Shown here one piece after another: positions 20,595-31,651 of a DNA stretch of 64,000 bases (the first letter of the stretch is position 1; every line of letters begins with the position of its first letter). Origin of the DNA: Chondrus crispus (lineage: Eukaryota > Rhodophyta > Florideophyceae > Gigartinales > Gigartinaceae); contig NW_005179179.1 of NCBI RefSeq assembly GCF_000350225.1, positions 156,609 to 220,608 on the forward strand, written 5' to 3'. A model generated the notes under the pieces. That model made no database searches and was not told where the DNA came from. It saw only the letters and a list, made by a program, of their open reading frames with translations. The position numbers were made by a program, and so were the translations under genes.

Positions 20595-21515
20595 ATGGAT
20601 CCTGAGAATACTTCTATCCCATTACAGAACCAGATCAGTGCCTTACAGGAACAAGCTGCCCACATAGCTCAAGCAAACCAATCCTTACAGGAACAAGTAA
20701 ACCAGGCAAACCCAGCAGTAGCTTTTGCTAACCAACGAATTGCGAACCTAAGCAATACAAGTTCGCTGAGCCCTCAACTAAAGACTGGTAAACCTGAGAA
20801 GTTTCGTGGTGAGAATATCCGAAGCTGGTTGAAGAGTCTAGATAATATATTTGGAACTCAAAACACACAACTAAACGACATATCTAAGACAAAGTATGCC
20901 GTAAGCTACATGACCGGAGCAGGACTCCAATGGTGGGAGTTAGTAACCTTAAACGGTACAACCATAAGTAGCTATGGAGACTTTCAGAGAGAACTACTCA
21001 ATTTCTTCGAGCCGGTCAACCGTGAACTCACGGCACGTAAGATTCTCAGTGATTTGAAACAAATGGGTAAGCTCACCCTTGTAAGAGAATACAACAGGGA
21101 GTTCTCAAAATGGCTTTTACAGATTCCGACGATGTCAGCCGCGGAGCAGATCTTCCATTACAGTCAAGGACTGAAGACCCGAACTCGTATTGAAGTTGAG
21201 CGGGCTGAACCTGTAACCTTACAGGATGCCATGAAGATTGCTGATAGGTTAGACAGCTTGTACACTAGTGGTCAGAACTTCTTCGGATTCGGCAGACCTA
21301 CATCAGGGTATTCATGGGGACCAACACCAATGCAGATAGGAAACATTCCTTATCAGAAAAGCAATAAACTCTCGTACGCAGAGAAAAAGCGGAGAATCGA
21401 GAACAAGTTATGTTTCGTATGTGCAAAACCAAATTGCATAGCGCGTAACCATTACAACAAGCCTTACATGAACAACAAGGCATATCCTCATAAGAAAAAC
21501 TACCAGTTCCACTGA
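20595..21515 (+). CDS. gag: Gag (element B)
   Basis: 306 residues, intact. The N-terminus has a heptad-rich helix (LQEQAAHIAQANQSLQEQ, about residues 17-35). A retrotransposon-gag capsid domain covers about 65-215, marked by FRGENIRSWLKSLDNIF, GAGLQWWELV, FQRELLNFFEP and LKQMGKLTLVREYNREF. The C-terminal zinc knuckle is unusual: CFVCAKPNCIARNH fits C-x2-C-x4-C-x4-H rather than the standard CCHC. Capsid would form the cytoplasmic particle in which reverse transcription occurs. ATG at 20,595 is chosen because the downstream helix and capsid start directly after it. Confidence 0.85.
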   Translation: MDPENTSIPLQNQISALQEQAAHIAQANQSLQEQVNQANPAVAFANQRIANLSNTSSLSPQLKTGKPEKFRGENIRSWLKSLDNIFGTQNTQLNDISKTKYAVSYMTGAGLQWWELVTLNGTTISSYGDFQRELLNFFEPVNRELTARKILSDLKQMGKLTLVREYNREFSKWLLQIPTMSAAEQIFHYSQGLKTRTRIEVERAEPVTLQDAMKIADRLDSLYTSGQNFFGFGRPTSGYSWGPTPMQIGNIPYQKSNKLSYAEKKRRIENKLCFVCAKPNCIARNHYNKPYMNNKAYPHKKNYQFH

Positions 21516-21657
21516 AGAGTCTCGGCACATCAGTGGAAGCTTGTAAAATTGCCGATTTCCATAAGAAAACAAATCAAAAAACACAAAAAACCAGAAAAAA
21601 CAAAAAGCACAAAAAGAAGACCTTAGGTCGAAGATATCAAGTAGAGAAAATAATAAT

Positions 21658-22818
21658 GTGAAACTATGTGCATTTTTACCATACAGGATAAGGAGAAAAT
21701 CACAGAGACAAAGGCTACTGGTTTACATGGGAAGGGTACAAAGTAGTACCGCCAACTTCTCATGTAACATCCTTGTGGATAGTGGGTGTGAGGAGATCGT
21801 AATATCAAAGAAATATGCAGAAAAATTGAAAATGAAAAGAGAGAAAACTAGTCTCAATGCAGAACTATGGGACCGAACACTAGTTCCAATGGAACGGTGT
21901 TGCGAGAATCTAAACGTACGGATTGGAGAAGCTACCATCAACGTACGGCCATACGTAGTGGACTGGATCGCCTACGACTTAATCTTATGCAAGGCGCGGC
22001 TATCTGAAGCCAACCCAATAATCAACTGGAAGGATAACCGTATGCTCCTCAAAGAAGGATCTAGATTAATAACTCTGGACGCAGAGGCTCTTCAACATGG
22101 GAAATCCCACCCTACATTCATGTTGACGAGTAAGCAGTTCGTGAGACTAGCAAAAAAGCAAAAGAGTATGATATATCATGTAGTGTTAAAAAGCAGTGAA
22201 GAAAAAAGAACAGGGGAAGGTCCTGAAGTGCTTAAAAATGAAGAATTAATGGGTATGATGGAAGAATACAAAGATGTATTTCCCAAAGAGTTACCGTATG
22301 GACTACCACCAAAACGGTCAGTGGAAATGAGTATAGATTTGGAGAAAGATGCAAAACCGAAGATGGGGCCAATCTATAAGCTCTCAAGAAAAGAACTTGA
22401 AGAAATGAAAAAACAGATTGAGGAGGCTCTATCCCTAGGATTTATCAGACCAAGCATAAGCCCTTGGGGAAGTCCAGTACTATTTACACCTAAAAAAGAT
22501 GCAGGTCTCCGAATGTGTATAGATTACAGAGCATTGAACAAACAAACGATAAAAAATCGGGTTCCGTTACCAAGAATTGACGAAGTATGGGATCAAGTCG
22601 GTGGAGCTAAATACTTCTCGACGCTGGATCTTAGATCTGGATATCATCAAATAAGGCTGAAAGACTCAGACAAAGAGAAAACTGCTTTTAGGACGAGGTA
22701 CGGACAATACGAATACTTGGTGACTCCATTCGGACTAACGGGAGCACCTGGATGTTTTCAAACATTAATGAACAACATATTTAGGCCCTATTTAGATACT
22801 TTTTCTTGTATATCTTGA
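21658..22818 (+). pseudogene. pol: Pol part 1: protease and RT palm start (element B)
   Basis: The frame starts 142 bases after gag in another phase. The retropepsin active site is [14 protein letters not shown] (about residues 33-46), followed by [13 protein letters not shown] and the RT lead-in [18 protein letters not shown] fingers and palm include [23 protein letters not shown] and [11 protein letters not shown]. The frame ends at 22,816-22,818 just before the catalytic YLDD, because a run of five T at 22,800-22,804 has one T too many. The Asp-Ser-Gly protease triad and the first RT catalytic Asp (TLDLRSGY) are intact, so this copy was recently functional. Confidence 0.85.
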
Positions 22819-23566
22819 CGATATACTTGTTTACAGCAAAACAAAAGAAGAGCACGTGAAACACCTCAAAACAGTACTAGACGTATTGAGAGAACACAAG
22901 CTGTATGGGAACCTATCAAAATGTGAATTTCTCTCTCAAAACATTGAATACCTAGGACACATCATTAGCAAAGACGGTATTCAAGGAAATCCAAAGAAAA
23001 TTGAAGCAGTAAAGAACTGGGAAGCACCACAAAATGTAGCACAAGTGCAGAGTTTTCTAGGAGTTTGTAATTACTACAGAAGGTTTGTAAAAGACTTCGC
23101 AAAAATTGCGACCCCTCCTTCAAACCTTACTCGAAAAAATAATCCCTTCAAATGGGAAAAGCCGCAAGCTTTAGCATTTCAGGAGCTAAAGCAGCGATTA
23201 ACAGAAGCACCAGTGCTAAGATGCGCAGATCCAAATCTGCTATATCAACTAACTGCAGACGCATCTCAAACAGGTGTCGGGGCGGTACTGACCCAAACCG
23301 ACGAATCCGGATGTCGTCCTGTGGCATACGCTTCTAGAAAACTGAATCCAGCAGAGCAAGGATACAGTACGCATGAGCGAGAGCACTTAGCTATCATATA
23401 TGCCCTGCATACATGGAGACCATATTTACATGGTTCTAAATTCAAGATCATGACTGATCATCATCCGTTAAAATATCTGGATACACAGAAAACATTATCT
23501 AGAAGACAAGCAAGATGGGTTGAATTCATGCAAGAATTCGACTATTCTATTGATTACATCAAATGA
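22800..23566 (+). pseudogene. pol: Pol part 2: RT thumb and RNase H (element B)
   Basis: After the T-run frameshift the RT continues with [11 protein letters not shown] (catalytic Asp pair), then YLGHIISKDG and SFLGVCNYYRRFV. RNase H follows with LTADASQTGVGAVL, STHEREHLAIIYAL and TDHHPLKYL. A TGA at 23,564-23,566 interrupts a conserved block (YIK-stop-KSNLVADALSR), after which the same phase continues into integrase. Apart from the frameshift and this one stop the sequence matches the family well. Confidence 0.85.
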
Positions 23567-25116
23567 AAATCGAACCTAGTAGCCGATGCACTATCCAGAC
23601 AGTATCGGGAAGTTCATCACACATCTACTAATATTGTAAGGAAGGTAATGGCCTTCACACTTGTGAATGTTAGCCAAGAAACAATTTATAAGCTCGGGGA
23701 AGCTTACAAAAATGATGAACATTTTAAAGAAACCATTGAGAAACCACAGGATCCTTACCATAAAATAGGGAAGCGTTTGTACTTCGAAAACAGACTCTGT
23801 ATTCCGAAAGGAACAATACGCGAAATAATCATGCACGACAACCACGAGTCATTGCTTGGAGCACATCGCGGAAGCAAGAAATCGTTATCGTTAATCACAA
23901 GGCATTTCTTCTGGCCCGGTATGAAAAAAGAAATTTATCAGTACGTGAAAACCTGCCAGAGATGCCAAGAAGCTAAACGTTTAAATCAAAATCAAGCCGG
24001 AAACCTCAGACCATTTCCACCACAGAAAAAGTGGGAAGAAATATCGATGGACTTTATTTTCGACGTACCAAAAACGAACGAGGGAAAAACAGCAATCCCC
24101 GTAGTTGTGGATAAACTATCAAAGAGAACACACTTTATCCCACTTGGAACAGATAAAAATGCAAATAATATTGGTGATGCTTTCTACAGAGAAATATACA
24201 AACATCACGGCCTCCCCAGGAAAATAATCTCGGATCGAGATTCACGATTTACAGGATCCTTCTGGAGGGAGCTAATGAAGCCTTTAAAAGTACAGCTTAA
24301 CTTCTCAACAGCATTTCATCCTCAAACTGATGGTCAATCAGAAAGAGCGTTCCGCACACTACAGGAAATGCTTCGTTGTTTTGTTAACTTTAGCCAGAAA
24401 GACTGGAACCTGTACCTACCAGGTATAGTGTTTGCGTACAAAAACCTTATCAGTGACGCAACCAAACAAACTCCATTCTTCCTAGAGTATGGTCAACATC
24501 CCTTTTCGATATCCGATATCCTCCACTCCGACTATACCGAAAATAATCCGTCAGAGAATACCTCAACAGATTTATACCCACAGGAAACTACGAGGGCCAA
24601 CAAAAATGGTCAAAATCGCCACAGAAGAAGCAAATGATCGCAACGCAGAAAATACCAACAAGAAAACGCCGCAACCTTCACTTCAAGATTGGAGACAAAG
24701 TAATGTTATCAACCAAGAATTTACCCATCAAGATAGGTAGAACCAAGAAGTTCGCACCAAAATTCGTCGGACCAATTACCGTCACAGAACTTCTAGCTAA
24801 CGGAAATGCCTACAGACTTGACCTTCCACATCAGTATCGCAACTTACATCCTACGTTTCATATATCTCTACTCAAGCCGTTTGAGACTGACAAGACCCGA
24901 CGCCAAGATCCAAAAAGATTCAACCTCGACATCGCAGCCGAGACGAAGAACATAGATCGTGTATTGGCCCATCGTATCCATAACGGGGACATTCAGTTCC
25001 TTGTTCATTTCAAGAACACCGATCCAATCGATGACACATGGATCAACAAGCATGACCTAGAAAGTCAACAACACCTCATTGAAGCATACTCAGCAAAGTT
25101 ATTCGAGGACGAATAA
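23567..25116 (+). pseudogene. pol: Pol part 3: integrase and chromodomain (element B)
   Basis: H2C2 zinc finger: HRGSKKSLSLITRHFFWPGM then CQRCQEAKR. Core triad: Asp in SMDFIFDVP, Asp in ISDRDSRFTG, Glu in HPQTDGQSERAF. The frame is open to 24,637, then one or two shifts at about 24,590-24,680 move it to the phase ending at 25,114-25,116. That last part has the LHPTFHISLLKPF block and a chromodomain (IDRVLAHRIHNGDIQFLVHF, DTWINKHDLE), characteristic of chromoviruses. The chromodomain would steer integration to chromatin marks. The stop is 20 bases before the 3' LTR. Confidence 0.85.
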
Positions 25117-25136
25117 GCTCTTAAAAGGGGAGGAGT

Positions 25137-25609
25137 TGTAACGCCTTACTAAAATTACACGTGTACTTGAAAGGCGTTGTCCCATTTATGCCATCACTGT
25201 GCTCCCTGGTCCTCCTTCTTTTAAAGAGTAAGGTTTCTACTTCGTCCTCTTCTCCGCGGAGAGCCGAAGAGGACCAAAGAAGAGGACAAAGAGGACCGAG
25301 GAGGAGAAACATGCAAATAGTAAGGTGGGAAATTGGCACTGGGAGAGGTGATTATAGTCGAGAAGTTAGTTTTTAATGTAGTCTAGCGTGATTTCAGTCT
25401 AGTATAGCTACATTCTAGGTTTGTATAAAGAGGGTTCGTCGACTGCGAGCTGGGGATTCGAAGGGGGTAGGCACAACCACCTGCTAAACATAGGCGCCAC
25501 CTTCAACCCCGAGTGAGCCATCATCTAGGGCCGTTTTCAACAACCGCAAGTTTCCCAAAAAAGTAAGTCATACTTTCCAATCTATCATAACAATTTCCGA
25601 ACCACTAAA
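25137..25609 (+). repeat. element B 3' LTR
   Basis: Near-identical to 19,293-19,764, with about eight substitutions and one extra T. Preceded by a polypurine tract at 25,121-25,136. Confidence 0.85.
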
Positions 25610-25951
25610 CCAAAGCCTCTTCTAAAGGGGGGTCCCAACTTTTTGGACAGTGACAAAGAGTTCGGACATGCAAAAAAATTGGAAAATGTTTGGTAATTAA
25701 GCCATTAAGCAGCAGTGTTAGTACTTTCAAATATCTTGTCAGCAGATGCGGCAACAAAACCAGTGTAGAGTTCCAATCTGCCAAATCGGCTTTGCAGGAC
25801 ACGTGACGTCATGGTGGGCGGTCAGTTCAAATTGTAAACACCTTCTTTTCCGGCTCATTGCGAAGTAAACCCTTGAAAGACCAAACTGAGCAGCTGCACG
25901 GCATATGCGCTTGTCCACCACTTGCTCCGACCGAGTACCTCTGAGAAAGCC
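25610..25951. other. spacer between element B and pogo-like gene
   Basis: No gene. The first bases (ccaaagcctctt) continue the unit interrupted by element B; a similar unit, caccaaggcctctgctgctc, is at about 28,625. Confidence 0.35.
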
Positions 25952-26949
25952 ATGGCCTCAAACAAACGTGAGAAGCGCATCCAAGCTGCTATAGGTCTTA
26001 TGCACAATGGCAGCACCTATCGACACGCATCTTCCGTCACAAAAATTCCCAAGTCCACAATATGCAGCCGCGTCCAAGCTGCAAATCCCAAAAACCAGTT
26101 TGTGCTAGCTTCACGCTCACGACTCGATACCCTCACTAAGGTGGAGGAGGAGATGATCATATCACTATTGATCAGATATGCAGAGCGTGGTCTCCCCCTT
26201 CGACGTATACATCTCAAGGAGGCCGTGTCGATTATTGTGTCAAGAATGCTCCCTGTGCGTGGGCGCCTCTTGAAATTTAAAACCCGCATTCCGGGAGACC
26301 GTTTCTTGCGCAATTTCACTAAAAGAGACCGCGACACGATAAGGTTTGTCAAACCTCTCCGCCAGGAAGGGGTTCGGTTTCGCGCCTGCAATGCTGCTGT
26401 GCTCACGCATCATTTCAGTACAATCGAAAAAATTATCATCGAGCACCACATTGACGCCAATCGCATATGGAATTGCGACGAGACCGGAGCCACGCCGCAA
26501 CGAGATGTGAATGGAAATGGCAGCAGCCGTGCTTACGTCACGCGAAACAGCACGGCGGATGCCAAAATGGGCAATTTTCTTAACCAAAACCGTGTCATAA
26601 TTCTCCCGGCGGTTTCTGCGTCAGGACATGTTGCTCCGCCACTATTTGTTTTCAAAGGTGAAAGAGTGCCTTATCGTGTTGTAGAACGAAATGGAGAATG
26701 GGTTACGGAGACATTCTCTGACTACTTGCCAAGGCATTCCGTGTTCGGAATGCGCGGAGAAGGAGGAGGGGTTGACAGTGGTAAATTTTATGTTTGGTGT
26801 ACTCATTTTGTCAAACATGTGGCGGACCTAACATCCAACAACCGAAAAGTTCTACTAATTTTAGATGGATACCGATGCCACATGTCGGTAAGAACGCTAG
26901 AGATGCTCAATGCACATGGGGTGATTGTGTATGCCTTCCCCGCGCACAC
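25952..26949 (+). pseudogene. pogo-like transposase, 5' part
   Basis: Start at ATG 25,952 (MASNKREKRIQAAIGLMHNG), matching the start of the paralogue at 14,728. N-terminal HTH, second DNA-binding region (FLRNFTKRDRDTIRFVKP), and catalytic Asp residues in WNCDETGAT and LILDGYRCHM. The frame is interrupted after VYAFPAH by a solo LTR inserted at 26,950; the gene resumes at about 27,621. This copy is open through its whole 5' part, unlike the paralogue with its homopolymer slip. Confidence 0.85.
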
Positions 26950-27620
26950 TGTAGTACAGTGACCGGCGCGAGCGCGCGGAGGTCATCGGACGGCCGTATA
27001 CGGTACACATGTGGGCGGCTGTGCCCACGTGTAGCGAGCGCGCGCGCATGCCGAGCGGTCGTTATCTGGCGTACGTGTACAGTAGTGCACGTGTCGTCCG
27101 AGCGGTAGTCTACGCGTGTTACGTGTGTGCGTTAGCACACGTGTCGTCCGTGCGGTAGTCTGTAAGCAACACGCGTGTACAGTAGTGCACACGTGTAGCA
27201 GCAGCGTCCGTGCGGTAGTAGCAATTATGGCGCTAGTTTTTTAATTGTGTACAGTACCAGGCACGCACTAGGCGGCAGGTACTGTACTACTGTACTGGAA
27301 CAGGTGTCCGAGGCGTCCCTCTGCGGGGTTAAGACCTGGCACCCGTCCCCACCAGTAAACGGGGGCAAGCTCGCCCCCGTCCCTTTTGCGCCTACGTACG
27401 TCCGTTTTCGGTTGTCTGTCGCGCGCGCTGGCTTCTAACCCGTTACCGGTCGCTCGCGTTCACGCACCACGGGGCGACTGAGCGTAACCGGCCAGTGAGC
27501 CACTCCCTTTTCGCGAGCTCGTCCGATCGGTTCAATTGGCGCGCCGCGTCCGCGCCGCGTGCTCCCTCGCTAAAGCCTCCGCCTCTCACCCAACCCAGGG
27601 CGGAGAGGAGTTATCACACA
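26950..27620 (+). repeat. solo LTR of the element C family
   Basis: 671 bp, begins tgtagtacagtgaccggcgc and ends ttatcacaca, aligning over its full length with the LTRs of C (37,460-38,130 and 47,871-48,540). Flanked by cacac and catac, a 5-bp target duplication with one mismatch. No internal region is present, so LTR-LTR recombination removed it after insertion into the transposase gene. Confidence 0.9.
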
Positions 27621-28292
27621 CATACCTCTGGCAAAACACAACCGCTAGACGTCACTGTGTTTTCGTCATTTAAAAATGCATTGAATGAATCAGTGAACCT
27701 GTCTGTTTCTAAATCTTACTCGAACGATTGGGGCGCCTTCTCGTTTTGCAGTATGTTGACACATGCTTTTAGAAAGGCCTTTACCGCTCACAACATCACA
27801 ACGGGCTTTAGAAGGGCTGGAATTTGGCCGTTTGACGCAAGCCAGCTGCTTGGAATGCCCCGCCTTCAAAGCTCAAAGGACACGATGGTGTCAGTTTCGG
27901 AGTTGGAACACTTGCTTGAATTAAAGCGCACAGAAATGCGCCACGTGGTGTTGGGTTAGGACGCTACAATATCAGACTGCGGATTTATCGACACGTCTAA
28001 AGGGGCTGTTTTAACGTCAGAAAGGGCTCTGTATTTGGCGAGGAAGAAGATGAAATCAGATGCGGCTAAACGTCTACAGCGCGAACTAAAGGCTGCTGCA
28101 GTGGCAGGAAAGGCTGCCGCCCGTGACAAAAAGCATGTACTGGAAGGAGAGGAGTTCCACGCCTACCGGTGGAGCCGGCGTGCGGCGCTAGCTGGTTTAT
28201 CGGTGTCTGTGTTGAAGGGAAGAGCTCGGTCCATGAACATGCGGCGTGCCGTGGCGCGGCGTAAAGCGTTGCAGAAGAAGAGAGCCTGGTGA
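27621..28292 (+). pseudogene. pogo-like transposase, 3' part
   Basis: Continues the interrupted gene with SGKTQPLDVTVFSS, holding the third catalytic Asp, then ALNESVNLSVSKSYSNDWG, AFRKAFTAHNITTGFRRAG and WPFDASQLLG. A TAG at 27,957-27,959 sits where the paralogue has Glu (VLG-stop-DATI). The same phase then runs through a very basic helical C-terminus (about 28,020-28,290) to the end. Two independent hits, the LTR and the stop, make the gene dead. Confidence 0.85.
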
Positions 28293-28753
28293 TGTGGTTG
28301 CATCTGTGACGTGGCATTCCAAAAACCTCAAAATAAAATAGTGATTTTTTAAGAGATGGACTGTGTGTGTCCGATCATCTCGTGCCATTTGCACGCCGTC
28401 GGTTGTGGTGGCGGACTCGCGTTTGCGCTGTTTTCCCGTACTTTCCGCAGCCGCCACGTATTGACTGGCTGATGGAGCTGATGGAACAGAACGAGAGCTT
28501 TCTTTTGACCCTGCAAAAATCCCAATCTGACCTGATGAAGATGTTTTCATTTTATTTTTTACAACCTGTCCGAAACAAAGGGCAGCCCCCTTTACTCGTC
28601 ACCCTCTTACAGCACGCCCCAACACCAAGGCCTCTGCTGCTCATCATCTCCAAGCACGCTCAAACACCACGGCCTCTGCTTTCTCAACACTTTTCCCGCT
28701 TCCATTCACCTCACTACTGTACACGTCAGATCGCGGCGACTGTTGGATATCGC
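28293..28753. other. flank of pogo-like gene with short repeats
   Basis: A 129-codon plus-strand frame (28,367-28,756) contains one helical stretch (LMELMEQNESFLLTLQKSQ) but no family match. The segment 28,605-28,690 has two imperfect copies of a unit with agcacgc, caacaccaaggcctctgct and similar; this unit is also seen at the left flank of element B. Confidence 0.3.
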
Positions 28754-28756
28754 TAA

Positions 28757-29617
28757 GGGTGACCCCACCGCGCCTTGCCCAAAATCGCAAAAAGCAGACA
28801 GTTGTCCTCCGGTAATTGGATCTACTATCTTTTAATCAAGCCGCGCTTTGGGGGAGGTGGTGATTCAGAGATGAACCCCACAGCGCCTGTAACACGATAC
28901 ATCTATCAATTAGGCTACAAGTATGTCGTAGAAATACATTTAGCGCAAAGAAGCAAGCTACTGCACGCGTCTGTTCCACAATTGGCGGCAACTTTTGCTC
29001 GTCACTTGCCCGCTCTCCATAATATGTAGGCTCCTGTTTGGGAATTATCAACTCGGCAAGTACACCACGCTTTCAATTCCTATTATGGACTCTGGAACTG
29101 CGCTCTCAGCAACGCACAGGGCAAGATTCTCCTCGTCTGACCACCCCAGTCCCTTACCCTTTTCCCCCACTCTTACTGCCGAGTCATCAGTCCTAGTAAC
29201 CACCTCAGCCATTGCCTGCACTTCTCAGAAGACGAGAAGGAGGGAGAAGATGGGAAATGTCCACGAGCGAAGGCTGCACAACACTCCTTTTTGCGTCCCA
29301 CACTATTGATGGGACTTCAGTCAAAACAGCCCCAAAGCCATTTGGAAGAGCTTTGGTAGAGCTGTAAGCACATGAAATTCAGATGTTTTTTGTACCGTTA
29401 CTATAGAACGAAGCTCGCCCAAACGGCGCTTTGGACAATAATCTCGACCAAATAATTTTGGTTTGGAAAAGAATCCTTCCCAAATTCTAAACTTTAGGAC
29501 AAATGCTGGCGCGGTGGGGTTCAAAATCTCTTCCATCGGTCCAAACTTTAATCCATCGGTCCAAACTTTAGTAGTTGGAATTTTAGGACTGAAATTTTGT
29601 TGGCGGTGGGGTCACCC
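28757..29617 (+). mobile_element. Harbinger-type MITE family E, copy 1
   Basis: The 861-bp element has terminal inverted repeats beginning gggtgaccccaccgc and is flanked on both sides by TAA (28,754-28,756 and 29,618-29,620), the 3-bp TWA duplication of PIF/Harbinger elements. Copies lie at 54,880-55,756 (inverted) and 52,417-54,604. It carries a short Myb/SANT-like ORF on the minus strand. Confidence 0.8.
29048..29212 (-). CDS. truncated Myb/SANT-like ORF of MITE E1
   Basis: A 54-residue ORF starts MAEVVTRTDDSAVRVG and contains GKGLGWSDEENLALCVAESA, which resembles helix 1 of Myb/SANT-like domains found in the accessory protein of Harbinger elements. It stops early (TGA at 29,050-29,048). 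The inverted copy at 55,285-55,422 keeps the same start. Probably a leftover of the parent element's DNA-binding protein and not by itself functional. Confidence 0.5.
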   Translation of the reverse strand: MAEVVTRTDDSAVRVGEKGKGLGWSDEENLALCVAESAVPESIIGIESVVYLPS

Positions 29618-29670
29618 TAACGCTCATCCTTTCTACGATCTTTCGCTACGTTCCTTTCCTTACAGCCCTG

Positions 29671-29699
29671 TCCGATATCGCTACTATATGTAGTACATA
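29671..29699 (+). repeat. dispersed repeat R, copy 2, left piece
   Basis: Reads gatatcgctactatatgtag up to the Tc1 insertion at TA 29,698-29,699. The rest of the unit resumes after the element at 31,881. Confidence 0.55.
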
Positions 29700-30404
29700 C
29701 AGTGGTGGAAAAAATTATAAAGCACCCCCCAAAAGCGGGTATTGCTGGACAGAGAAAAGCGCGTGTTTAAAAAAAGAGCTTCGTAGCCCCTCAGAAATGG
29801 ACCGGGAAAAACGAATCTGTAAACGGTTTTATACAGTATAGCCAATATTTTGCATTACAGTCAAAAATCAAATGGACAGGTGGTAATATATATAAAGCAC
29901 CACACCCCAACAACACCACACGGACAAGTTGTTCAGTGTTTGGCGGGAGAAAGGCAACACCAGCTCTTCAAATAGTACCACGAACACCCCAGGTCCCTTT
30001 TGTTGATACAATCGTGTCATTCGTCAACATTAGAGGCACTGTACAAGGTTTCCATACAAGGCCTCTTTGTCCCACAAAACTTCGTTGAGGGGGAGTGGTC
30101 TACTCGTGCTCGTACTGTACCTTCAGTGATCTTTACGTGTGCAGGTGCTTCAGCACTGTGCGCCCTACCGACACTTCTTGCACTACTGCAACGGCTCTCC
30201 CTACCGACACTGTTCAGCCTACTGACACTGTTCGAACCGACACTGTCTGTTCCTAGGAAACCATCAACTGCTCGAAATAGGATAGGATACATATCGTAGA
30301 GGGTTGTCTGCAAAGCTGAAGAGAGAGAGGGACGGAACACAGAACGAAGTAAACTTCACGCTTTGGTGAGCATTCACCCCGTCATTAGCAAGACTTTGCT
30401 AAGT

Positions 30405-30570
30405 GCCTTCGCGCACTGTCCCCGCGCTCGTGTGCGCTGCCCTCGCGCTCGTGCGCACTGTCCTCGCGCTCGTGCGCACTGTCTCTGCGCTCGTGCGCAC
30501 TGTCCTCGCGCTCGTGCGCACTGTCCCTGCGCTCGTGCGCACTGTCCTCGCGCTCGTGCGCATCTCTACC
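30405..30570 (+). repeat. 21-bp minisatellite in Tc1 leader
   Basis: About eight copies of a unit near actgtcctcgcgctcgtgcgc with single-base variants, ending about 90 bases before the transposase start. One frame reads as repeats of CPRARAH. Confidence 0.8.
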
Positions 30571-30653
30571 GTCACACACACTCGAGACGCCGCCTTCGGC
30601 GTCTCGCCCCAAGACGCACAACACCTTTTCCATCCCTCTTACTGCTCGAACAC

Positions 30654-31651
30654 ATGCCTCGCGGTCGGTCACTCAGCGCTGAAGAGCGAGGAAAATTTTT
30701 GGCGTTCCACCAAGGCAAATGGTCCCAATCTCGCATCGCGAAGGAGTTAAAGCGAAGTCGGGCGGCCGTGCAAAACTTTCTCCGCAACCCAGAAGCCTAT
30801 GGGTCAAAAAAACGAGCTGGAAGACCAAGAAAGCTCACAGTCGCAGGTAGACGCATGCTCCTTCGCGAAGCATCCAAGGGTATTTTAGGGTCTAGAGAGC
30901 TTTCTCAGGATCTACAACTGCCTGTGCAAGCAAGACGCGTGCGGCAGATACTGAACCAACACCCAACGTTGACGTATAAAAAGATTAAGAGAGTTCTGCA
31001 AATGCTTATTCATCACAAGACTGCGCGCGTCGCCCGCGCGACCGAAAAAGTTACCTGGACCATTCCGGACTGGAACAAAGTCGTCTGGAGTGACGAAAAG
31101 AAGTTCAATTTGGACGGCCCGGACGGGTTTGCCTGTTGTTGGCATGATCTAAGACGTGAAGATCTAATTCTTTCGAAGCGCCAGCAAGGGGGCGGCTCAT
31201 TGATGGTTTGGGGAGCCTTCGCAGGGGGGAAAAGTGTGAACTGGCGATTTTGGAGGGCCAACAAACAGCAGTTAAGTACATTGGGACGCTTGAGAGCTTG
31301 CTGTTGCCGTTTGCGGACCAAGAACTGGGACCGAGCTGGGTCTTTCAGCAAGATGGGGCATCGATACACCACGCTCATATTGTGAGGGAATGGTTTAATG
31401 AGGAGGATATGGTGGTTCTGGACGGGCCAGCTAAGTCTCCTGACTTAAACCCCATCGAAAACCTCCGGGGAATTCTGGCTCGGAAGGTGTACGAGCATCA
31501 ACGTCAGTTTGGAGGGGTTGAAGAGCTCAAAGAGTGCATCTTGTCTTCTTGGGATGCCATACCAGCTCAAACGCTCCACAACTTAGTGGGTTCAATGCAG
31601 AAGCGTTTTTTTGACGTTGTTAAAAGCAACGGACGGGCAACGAAGTATTAG
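30654..31651 (+). pseudogene. Tc1-like transposase
   Basis: Start at ATG 30,654 (MPRGRSLSAEERGKFLAF), the first Met before the paired helix-turn-helix domains (about residues 1-110; GRPRKL is an AT-hook/GRPR-like link). DD34E catalytic domain: Asp in WSDEKKFNLDGPDG, Asp in FQQDGASIHHA, Glu in DLNPIENLRGIL. Typical Tc1 phrases such as SLMVWGAF and SPDLNP are present. A run of six G at about 31,224-31,229 breaks the frame; seven would restore it. The Trp usually following ENL is Arg. Otherwise full length (about 330 residues), so the element is recent but disabled. Confidence 0.85.

Larger units (their letters stand above)
19293..25609 (+). mobile_element. Ty3/gypsy element B, nearly complete
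   Basis: The 6.3-kb element has LTRs of 472 and 473 bp that differ at about nine positions by eye (about 98% identical), so it inserted recently. Order: 5' LTR, candidate tRNA primer site starting tggtagcatcgc at 19,767, zinc-finger ORF, gag, protease-RT-RNase H, integrase with chromodomain, purine tract ttaaaaggggaggagt, 3' LTR. Flanks ccaag and ccaaa are a 5-bp target duplication with one mismatch. Four small lesions break pol. Confidence 0.9.
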
